Shown: one piece after another, positions 1 through 6,379 of the stretch
Numbering within the stretch: the first letter of the stretch is position 1
Layout: every line of letters begins with the position of its first letter
NCBI GenBank assembly: GCA_946533525.1
Contig: CAMNBW010000046.1
Coordinates: forward strand, 1-8,896
DNA: 8,896 bases
Reading direction: 5' to 3'
Origin: an uncultured Lachnospiraceae bacterium
GTDB lineage: Bacteria; Bacillota; Clostridia; Lachnospirales; Lachnospiraceae
The notes under the pieces: model-generated
The model's database searches: none
What the model saw: only the letters and a program-made list of their open reading frames with translations
What the model was told of the DNA's origin: nothing
Position numbers and translations under genes: made by a program

Positions 1-505
1 AGGTGGAGGTGGGATTGTTGGGGTTGCAGATCACCAGCAGGTCGATATTGTCATTCAGGGCTCCCTCAAGCTTTTTGATGTCAGGGTTAAAGCCGTCCTC
101 CTCCCTTAAACGGAAATAGCGGCTTGTCCCCCCGCAAAGGGAGATCTCGCGTTCGTATTCCGAATAGGAGGGGCCGAAGATCATGGCCCGCCTGGACTTT
201 TTTAGCTGTATCATAAGGGAGATAAGCTCCGTGGAGCCGTTCCCTACTATTATATGTCCGGGGGAGGTATGGCAGTAGGCGCCGATGGTGTTCCGAAGCT
301 CCGTATATTCCCTGTCGGGATAGGAGGTGAGCACGTCTATATGGTCAATCAGGGAAGCCTTAAGCTTCTGTGACAGCCCCAGGGGATTTACATTGGCTGA
401 GAAGGAGATTATCTCTTCCTTGCGTATGCCGTAGAGCTTTTCTATTTTTTCCAGATCGCTGCCGTGGAAATGTTCACGGGGTATAAGTTGTTTCGAGTTC
501 TGCAT
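1..505 (-). CDS. CobD-like PLP-dependent aminotransferase/decarboxylase, N-terminal part
   Basis: Partial gene: the start codon is at 505-503 and the reading frame is open to the left edge, giving 168 N-terminal residues. A ribosome-binding site GAGAGG lies 6 nt upstream of the start (517-512 on the minus strand). The translation begins MQNSKQLIPREHFHGSD and continues with a block reading ISFSANVNPLGLS, then SYPDREYTELR, then HIIVGNGSTELISL, and ends near the edge with CNPNNPT. The FSANxNPLG, YPDxxYxELR and GNGxTELI blocks are typical of the CobD branch of the class I/II aminotransferase fold (L-threonine-O-3-phosphate decarboxylase of cobamide biosynthesis), which is close to HisC. The PLP-binding lysine would lie outside the window. 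After NPNNPT the next residues are ST, not the usual G. Substrate and reaction cannot be fixed from this fragment; a HisC-like or unassigned aminotransferase is the main alternative. It is transcribed divergently from the large operon and need not be related to it. Confidence 0.8.
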   Translation of the reverse strand, partial: MQNSKQLIPREHFHGSDLEKIEKLYGIRKEEIISFSANVNPLGLSQKLKASLIDHIDVLTSYPDREYTELRNTIGAYCHTSPGHIIVGNGSTELISLMIQLKKSRRAMIFGPSYSEYEREISLCGGTSRYFRLREEDGFNPDIKKLEGALNDNIDLLVICNPNNPTST

Positions 506-518
506 GTCAAACCTCTCA

Positions 519-547
519 TTGCTTAGAATATCGAGTTAAGTTATAAT
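519..547 (+). promoter_or_regulatory. Promoter for the four-gene operon (plus strand)
   Basis: A perfect -10 box TATAAT (542-547) lies 17 nt downstream of TTGCTT (519-524), a -35 that matches the consensus only in its first three bases. Transcription would begin near 554, leaving a leader of about 23 nt before the ATG at 577. The -10 is convincing; the -35 is weak and may need an activator. Confidence 0.55.
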
Positions 548-571
548 AACCATGATTTAATATAAAATCAA
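543..571 (-). promoter_or_regulatory. Promoter for the CobD-like gene (minus strand)
   Basis: On the minus strand a -35 element TTGATT (571-566) is followed after 17 nt by a -10 element TATTAT (548-543). The predicted start of transcription is near 536, giving a leader of about 30 nt before the ATG at 505. The match to a sigma-A-type promoter is good, but it rests on the sequence alone. Its -10 lies on the same base pairs as the -10 of the plus-strand promoter. Confidence 0.5.
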
Positions 572-576
572 GATGG
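550..576. repeat. Imperfect inverted repeat at the operon start
   Basis: CCATGATTT (550-558) is mirrored by AAATC (565-569) and, after a 3-nt bulge, ATGG (573-576), with a 6-nt A/T loop. It lies between the plus-strand -10 and the first start codon, so it could be a regulator-binding site or fold in the mRNA beside the start codon. It is A/T-rich and short, so chance is a real alternative. Confidence 0.3.
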
Positions 577-3500
577 ATGACTATGCCCAAACATTTAGAG
601 AATCTGATTAACGGAGTCTTCGAGTATGATACCGGAAGGCTTAAGTTGTCGGAGAAAAAAATAGAATTGAATATAAGCGAAGGAGAAGTGCCTACGGGCT
701 CCTTTCAGATAACCTCCGAAAACGGAAGCGCGGAGGGCTTTATTGTCTCTTCGAGCATAAGGATGAGCCTCGATATAAAGCGGTTCTACGATGAAGAGGT
801 GCGGGTACGTTATCTTTTCGATTCCACGGGCCTTGAAAGCGGAGCTTCCCTGACCGGGGAGATAAATATAATTTCAAACAAGGGGGAATATACCCTGCCC
901 TTCGTAGTCAATGTTTCGAGGAATGCCATCAATACCTCGATGGGAAATGTGAGAAACCTCTTCCACTTTGCAAATCTGGCCCATACGGATTTTGACGAGG
1001 CGGTACGACTCTTCTATTCTCCGGTTTTTATTGGAGTTTTCAGGGATGCGGACAAGCGGTTTTTGAATACCTACAGGGCTTTGAGCGTATATGAGGGAAA
1101 CTACGACAATGTGGAGGAGTTCCTTATAGCGGTCAGAAAAAAGGATCCGGTCGGCCTGTCCCTGTCCAATGATGAGATGAGGATAAATGTAACCGACCTT
1201 GAAGAGGACGGCAGGGCTTCGGTGAACCTTATCCGCTCAGGCTGGGGATACCTCGACATTAAGGTAGAAGCAGAAGGGGATTTCCTTGAGATCGACAAGA
1301 ACAGGCTTTCAAACGACGATTTTGTGGGAAACAACTCTGTCATAGGCTTCAGGATCAGGCGGGAACGGCTGCATTCGGGCCTTAATACCGGGACCATAAT
1401 CTTTAAAACCTATAAGATCTGTCTCCGATATTCCGTCTGCATAAACTGCTCCTCCGACGAGGGGGAAAAGACCTGGCAGTACGTCAAGGAGCAGATGATG
1501 ATGTCCGAGCTTACAAAGTCCTTCATCCGATACAGATGCAAGAAGATCAACTCCTACCAGTGGACTCATGAATCGATAGCCAAGACGACCCAGCTCATGG
1601 AATTAAACCCGGAGAGCCTCAAATACAGGCTCTATATGGCGTTTCTCCAGATAAACGCAAAGCACGAAGAGCTGGCTATGGAGGAGATGCAAAAGGTCAT
1701 AAGCAGCCCCCATTATCACGAGATGACCGATGAGATGAAGGGGTTTGAGATCTATATCAAGGCCTTCTTAAAGCACGATGACGAATATACGGCGGCAGAG
1801 GCGGAGAAGCTCCGTTCCATGCGGGAGAACAGGAGAAGCTCGCCCTGGCTCCTCATTATGCTCATATTCATGGATGAAAGACTGGAAAGACAGCCCCGGG
1901 AAAAGCTGCGGCTCTTAGAGCACCAGTTTGAAAGCTCGGGAGCCAGTCCACTTATACTCATGGAGAGCTTAAGGGTCTTAAACGAGAGGCCGGAGGAGAT
2001 AAGGTCACTGGGAAGCTATGAGCTGGTATGCGTCCGTTTCGGTATGAAGCACAAGATCTTAAGCCGCCAGCTTTGCGAGCATATTGTATTTTTAAGCGGA
2101 CAGATGCGGCATTTCGAGCCCCTGCTGCATAAGATACTGGTGCAGTTTTACGAGGAGGAGCCCGGGGACGAGATCCTCATGGCCATCTGCCTCCACCTTA
2201 TAAGGGGCGAGGTCAAGGACAATAAATACAATAAGTGGTACGAGGCCGCGATAATGCGAAACCTCATGATCACCCAGCTCTATGAGTATTATATCTACTC
2301 CGTAAAAAGAGACGTAAATACCCTCCTGCCCTCGCCGGTAGTCATGTATTTCAGCATGAGCCCGGATATTGAGGACGAGCATATGGCATATATATATGCG
2401 AACCTCATCACAAATAAGGATAAGGTCAGGGAGAACCTTTTAGAGTGCAACCGCAACATCCTGGAGTTTGCGATAAAGAGCGCGAACAGCGGCTATATTG
2501 ATGAAAACATGGCGATAGTCTATGAGTATGTAAACACCCTTACAGGCTATTCGAAAAAATATAATTACCTGAACGCCGTTTCGGGCCTGGTGTTCAAGCA
2601 TAAGATCACCATAGAGGACGAAAGCGCGACCAGGGTCGTGGTCATTGAAAATAATTTTGTGAACGAGCGCTCCTATCCGCTGCACAATAAGACAGCCTTC
2701 GTGGACATATACGCCAACGACTATGAGCTCTTTTACGAGACGGCGGACTTAAGGAGAATGACTCTTTCAGAGAATGACACTGATATTCTGCTCCTTAAGA
2801 ACACAAAGTACAGCCACACTCCCGGGGAGAAGGTTAAGGATATAGGCACTGCCTATTATATCTGCGAGGCGGGAAGGCATTTCATCTCCATATCGGCGGA
2901 GAACGTGGACTATGTCATCCAGATAATCACCTCGGAAAAGATAGAACCCTCCTACAGGAGCGAGCTTCTTATCGAGCTTATGGAATATTATTACGGGGCT
3001 GATGAAGAGGATAAGCTGACCCTGCTTCTTAAAAACCTCGAGCCCTCCGAGATAACCTCCGGCTGCCGCGCGGAGGCCGTGCGCTTCATGGTAATAGAGG
3101 GTCTTGTAACAGAGGCTTACGCAATAGTGCGCAAATACGGTTCGGAAAATGTCGGGGCCAAGATCATGGTCAAGCTCATAAACTATCTGATCACCGAGTC
3201 AGCTTACGACTCCGAAGCGGAGATATTAAACCTTGCCTTCACGACCTTTAAGGGAGGGAAGTACGACGAGGCTATGCTCGAATTCCTCTGCTCGAACTTT
3301 CAGGGGTCGCTCAGGGACCTGCGCAGCGTCTGGAACGCCGGAGTGGACTTTGGAATATCCGTGGAAAAGCTGGAGGAGAGGATACTCTCCCAGATGCTCT
3401 TTGCCCGTTCCTTCGTCGGGGGCAAGGATGACATCTTTATCCACTATCTGGAAAGCGGCCTTAAGGGAGATATAGCCAAAGCCTATCTTTCCTTCAGCGC

Positions 3501-4170
3501 CTATGAATATTTTGTCAAGGACAGGATCACCGACGAGCGGATTTTTGAGAAGATACTCGAAAGCTACTATGAGGGCGATGAGATAAATGACTGTATGATG
3601 CTGGCGCTGACGGCCTTCTATGCCTCACGGGAAAGCGTGCCCGAAGAGGCCGTGGAAGCCATGGTGGGTATAGTCAACACGATGTTAAGAAGAGGCATAT
3701 ATTTCGGCTTCTTCCGCAGCTTCGCCCGCTACATCCCGATGGTCGAGGTATACAGCGACAGGAAATATATAGAATATAAGACCAATCCCAAGAGCCGTGT
3801 CACGATAAACTACAGGGTGACCTCCCCCGAGAGCATGGAGGAGCCTCCCGAATACGAGACGGAGGAGATGCAAAATCTCTACGGGGGCATATATTCCAAG
3901 CGCCTGGTCATGTTTTACGGGGAGACCTTGCAGTATTACATCAATGAAGAGAGCGGCGGAAAGACCTCGCTTACTATAAGCGACAGTATTGAGACGGACG
4001 ACGTCGAGGTCATAAACGAGGATTCGAGATACGGGATGATCAACGATATTTTAAAGGCAAGGGCACTGGGAGACGATGAAAGCATGAACGCCCTTGTGGA
4101 TATGTATTTAAAAAAGGAACAGGCGGTAGAGGATTTGTTTGAGGTTATGAAAAAGAGGGACAGCGAATGA
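577..4170 (+). CDS. Large cytosolic Ig-like/helical-repeat scaffold protein (DUF5717-like)
   Basis: 1197 residues, first gene of the operon. I recognise it from memory as resembling the uncharacterised DUF5717 family; no function is known to me. It has no signal peptide or membrane segment, so it should be cytosolic. Predicted architecture: a beta-sandwich, Ig-like domain at about 20-113; a helical block at 120-192 (motifs FANLA, LFYSPVF, EEFLIA); a second, similar beta-sandwich at 193-290, with LHSGLNTG near its end; a long alpha-helical repeat region at 296-672; a beta-rich insertion at 673-788; more helical repeats at 789-1054; a C-terminal beta region at 1056-1136 containing FYGETLQYYI; and a short helical tail. 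Large helical-repeat proteins usually serve as scaffolds, so a binding role is inferred. The start is the first ATG in frame (577); a second ATG follows at 583. An in-frame TGA at 553-555 rules out a longer form. Neither start has a good Shine-Dalgarno sequence. The stop codon overlaps the next start. Confidence 0.85.
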   Translation: MTMPKHLENLINGVFEYDTGRLKLSEKKIELNISEGEVPTGSFQITSENGSAEGFIVSSSIRMSLDIKRFYDEEVRVRYLFDSTGLESGASLTGEINIISNKGEYTLPFVVNVSRNAINTSMGNVRNLFHFANLAHTDFDEAVRLFYSPVFIGVFRDADKRFLNTYRALSVYEGNYDNVEEFLIAVRKKDPVGLSLSNDEMRINVTDLEEDGRASVNLIRSGWGYLDIKVEAEGDFLEIDKNRLSNDDFVGNNSVIGFRIRRERLHSGLNTGTIIFKTYKICLRYSVCINCSSDEGEKTWQYVKEQMMMSELTKSFIRYRCKKINSYQWTHESIAKTTQLMELNPESLKYRLYMAFLQINAKHEELAMEEMQKVISSPHYHEMTDEMKGFEIYIKAFLKHDDEYTAAEAEKLRSMRENRRSSPWLLIMLIFMDERLERQPREKLRLLEHQFESSGASPLILMESLRVLNERPEEIRSLGSYELVCVRFGMKHKILSRQLCEHIVFLSGQMRHFEPLLHKILVQFYEEEPGDEILMAICLHLIRGEVKDNKYNKWYEAAIMRNLMITQLYEYYIYSVKRDVNTLLPSPVVMYFSMSPDIEDEHMAYIYANLITNKDKVRENLLECNRNILEFAIKSANSGYIDENMAIVYEYVNTLTGYSKKYNYLNAVSGLVFKHKITIEDESATRVVVIENNFVNERSYPLHNKTAFVDIYANDYELFYETADLRRMTLSENDTDILLLKNTKYSHTPGEKVKDIGTAYYICEAGRHFISISAENVDYVIQIITSEKIEPSYRSELLIELMEYYYGADEEDKLTLLLKNLEPSEITSGCRAEAVRFMVIEGLVTEAYAIVRKYGSENVGAKIMVKLINYLITESAYDSEAEILNLAFTTFKGGKYDEAMLEFLCSNFQGSLRDLRSVWNAGVDFGISVEKLEERILSQMLFARSFVGGKDDIFIHYLESGLKGDIAKAYLSFSAYEYFVKDRITDERIFEKILESYYEGDEINDCMMLALTAFYASRESVPEEAVEAMVGIVNTMLRRGIYFGFFRSFARYIPMVEVYSDRKYIEYKTNPKSRVTINYRVTSPESMEEPPEYETEEMQNLYGGIYSKRLVMFYGETLQYYINEESGGKTSLTISDSIETDDVEVINEDSRYGMINDILKARALGDDESMNALVDMYLKKEQAVEDLFEVMKKRDSE

Positions 4171-5453
4171 GTGAGCTGACGGAAGAGCTCGTGGTCAGTA
4201 TAGACATAAATGACGATATGACCTATATCTCCTACGCATCCCTTAAGGGGAAGGGGGTCACGACCCTTTCCTCCCGGCAGAATGCGGATAAATACGGTAT
4301 TCCCACCCTGATGTACTTAAATGAGGATACGATGAAATGGAGCTTCGGGGCAAATGCCTATGCCCGCTCGGTCTCGAAGGGCGGGAAGCTCTACGACAGG
4401 ATATTGAGCGACGTTTTGGAGAAGGGCGAGGAGGAGCCGGAGGCAAAGAAAAGACTCGGCATTTTTCTTGCACATTCCCTGGAGCTCGCGGCTACGGCCG
4501 TGGATAAGGAATATATGAACCCCTCCTTTGCGGCCCTTGCCATCTGCCTTAAGGAGATAAACGCCGGGATCCTAAAGCTCATGGAGGAGTGCATTTCGAA
4601 TTTAAAGGCAGTGGTCCGGGACATCAGGTTTATAACCCGGAGCGAGAGCTTTTATTACTATACCCTAAGCCAGCCGCCGGAAATCTGGCGTTCCTCGGTA
4701 ATGCTGGTGGACTATTCGAAGGATGGCTGCAACCTAAGTGTCTTAAGGCTTAAGCGGGGAATGGATTATTCCACGGTTTCCATCGATGAGGCGCAGTATC
4801 CCGAGCTTCTGCCCTTTGACGAGGAAGATACCGCGGCCATGGATGAAAAGCTCATGGAAGCCCTTAAGAAGACCCTCACGGAGCAGGTGGAGACAGGGGG
4901 AAGAAAGGTTTCCAGCGTCTACCTCTCGGGTCTTAATCTGGAGGGAAACTGGGCCAAAAAGACCCTCAACTATCTCTGCGGGGGGCGAAGGGTCTTTCAG
5001 GGGCAGAATCTCTATACAAAGGGAGCCTGCTACGCTATAAGGGATCAGCTGACCAATGGCTTTATCAGTAAGAACTTTTATTTTCAGAGCGGAAACAAGG
5101 TAAATTACGATATAGGGATACGCCTTATTCATAAGGGGGCGGAGGCTATCTCGCAGGTCGTCAAGGCCGGAACGAGCTGGTACGACCTTCGCTGCGAGAC
5201 CGATGTGATGCTCGGGGAGAGCCGGGATGTGGAAATAGTTTTAAAGAGCTTTCCCGAGGGAGATGAGAGCAATCACCTCATACGCCTTATGACCTTTCCC
5301 GAACGGCCGAAGAGAGCCTGCCGCATAAACATAAGAATGTATATGGAAAACAGGGATAAGCTGAAGGTCGAGGTTACCGACAGGGGGCTTGGAGAGCTGA
5401 TTCCTGCCAGCGGCATTATGATCTCCGAGACCATAGATCTGGGGAAACGCTAG
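4167..5453 (+). CDS. Degenerate Hsp70/actin-fold protein (DUF5716-like)
   Basis: 428 residues, resembling from memory the uncharacterised DUF5716 family. Its ATG overlaps the preceding stop as ATGA (4167-4170), with AGAGGGA (4154-4160) 6 nt upstream, so translation is probably coupled. The order of motifs follows the Hsp70/actin (ASKHA) fold: a first strand VVSIDINDDMTYISY (9-23) at the phosphate-1 position, IPTLMY (45-50), SFGANA (59-64), LVDYSKDGCNLSVL (180-193) at phosphate-2, and an adenosine-like segment VSSVYLSG (248-255) followed by NLYTKGACYAI (281-291). Residues from about 310 on, notably DVEIVLKSFP and RINIRMYMENRDKLKVEV, resemble the beta substrate-binding domain of Hsp70. The DxGTT and DxGGGT glycines and threonines of active Hsp70s are absent, so ATP hydrolysis may be lost or altered. 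No signal peptide or membrane segment. The fold assignment is inference from motif order; the function is unknown. Confidence 0.8.
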   Translation: MSELTEELVVSIDINDDMTYISYASLKGKGVTTLSSRQNADKYGIPTLMYLNEDTMKWSFGANAYARSVSKGGKLYDRILSDVLEKGEEEPEAKKRLGIFLAHSLELAATAVDKEYMNPSFAALAICLKEINAGILKLMEECISNLKAVVRDIRFITRSESFYYYTLSQPPEIWRSSVMLVDYSKDGCNLSVLRLKRGMDYSTVSIDEAQYPELLPFDEEDTAAMDEKLMEALKKTLTEQVETGGRKVSSVYLSGLNLEGNWAKKTLNYLCGGRRVFQGQNLYTKGACYAIRDQLTNGFISKNFYFQSGNKVNYDIGIRLIHKGAEAISQVVKAGTSWYDLRCETDVMLGESRDVEIVLKSFPEGDESNHLIRLMTFPERPKRACRINIRMYMENRDKLKVEVTDRGLGELIPASGIMISETIDLGKR

Positions 5454-5536
5454 TTGATTGCCGGTTTACTTACATTGATTAAATATAGGCCGGGACACAG
5501 GTGGTTTACATAAATCAAAATTCTGGGAGCATATAA
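5454..5536 (+). other. Intra-operon gap with possible weak promoter and hairpin
   Basis: This 83-nt spacer is the only real gap in an otherwise overlapping operon. It holds an extended -10-like TGA-TTAAAT (5476-5484) with TTGATT (5454-5459) 19 nt upstream, longer than ideal. It also holds a possible 8-bp hairpin pairing CCGGTTTA (5461-5468) with TAGGCCGG (5486-5493), including two G-U pairs and a 17-nt loop. No U-tract follows, so it is not an intrinsic terminator. GGTTTAC occurs twice (5463-5469, 5503-5509). GGGAG (5525-5529) is the ribosome-binding site for the next gene. Confidence 0.25.
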
Positions 5537-6379
5537 ATGGTTTACGAATGTATAGGGAAGGTGGCCGACACTCCCTATTATCTGGAATGTGCATGCATCA
5601 ATATATTTTCCATGGAGGAGCTGGCTTATTTTTTATATGAAAACTCCCTTATAGTGGATACCACCCTCATGAAGAAGGAGCTATGCGTCTTTATCGATGA
5701 GGAGCTGGGGCTTTACGACCTTTCCGCCCAGCTGCTGCAGCTGATAAATAATGACGGGAGGCTGGCGGATTTTGTAAGCACTATCCTAAGCTACATGGAC
5801 TACTGCCCTGAGCAGGAGCTGGAGGAGCTCGTCAAAAACCTGGCGGACAGCGACGATTCCAGGAATCTGTGCCGCAGGAGATCGAGGGGAGACGTGCTCC
5901 TTAGCGGTAAAAAATATGTGGGCGCCATAAGGGAATACGAGATGGCCCTGAGCTTTATCGGCAAGGAAGAGGTGGAAAACAGCGAGTTGACAGCCCTTTA
6001 CAACAATCTGGGGGTGGCCTACGCGAGGCTCTTTTACTTTGAGCGGGCGGCGGAGTGCTTTGAACACTCCTGTGAGATCGAATACTCCAGGGAGGCGGCC
6101 ATGAATTATCTCGCAGCTCTGAGGCTGTCCATGAACAGGGAGGAATATATCCAGCGGATAAAGCAGGAAAATGCCGATGTCAAGCTTGTTAATGAGCAGG
6201 AAAAAAGGATCGACGACAGCGTGCAGAGACTTGGAGGAAGGATAGATTACGCCAGATTTAAGAGGGCCGTGGAGTGCAAGGAAAAGGGAGAGATGGCGGA
6301 ATATCATTCCGAGATCTTAAAGATCCTGGGGCATATAAAGGAAGAGTACAGGAAGCACATAGAGCATGAATATATTTAA
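5537..6379 (+). CDS. TPR-containing cytosolic protein of unknown function
   Basis: 280 residues; GGGAG lies 7 nt upstream of the ATG. Two tetratricopeptide-like helix pairs are visible: about 116-140 (RGDVLLSGKKYVGAIREYE) and 151-183 (NNLGVAYARLFYFERAAECF), the second with the classic G/A/Y spacing. Upstream, residues 25-105 are predicted helical (with ELAYFLYENSLIVDTTL and QLLQLI) but match nothing I recognise. The C-terminal 80 residues are charged helices ending in a coil-like stretch. There is no signal peptide or membrane segment. TPRs bind protein partners, often chaperones, so an adaptor between the Hsp70-like protein and the membrane protein encoded next is a reasonable inference, but not shown. 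Its last 14 nt overlap the following gene in another frame, which points to coupled expression of the two. Confidence 0.85.
   Translation: MVYECIGKVADTPYYLECACINIFSMEELAYFLYENSLIVDTTLMKKELCVFIDEELGLYDLSAQLLQLINNDGRLADFVSTILSYMDYCPEQELEELVKNLADSDDSRNLCRRRSRGDVLLSGKKYVGAIREYEMALSFIGKEEVENSELTALYNNLGVAYARLFYFERAAECFEHSCEIEYSREAAMNYLAALRLSMNREEYIQRIKQENADVKLVNEQEKRIDDSVQRLGGRIDYARFKRAVECKEKGEMAEYHSEILKILGHIKEEYRKHIEHEYI

Noticed and set aside
4743..5132. 129-codon minus-strand open frame inside the Hsp70-like gene
   Set aside because: It is antisense to conserved-looking ASKHA-type motifs and has no independent support.
5786..6307. 173-codon minus-strand open frame inside the TPR gene
   Set aside because: It is antisense to a gene with clear TPR motifs; the translation resembles no family and has no start signals of its own.
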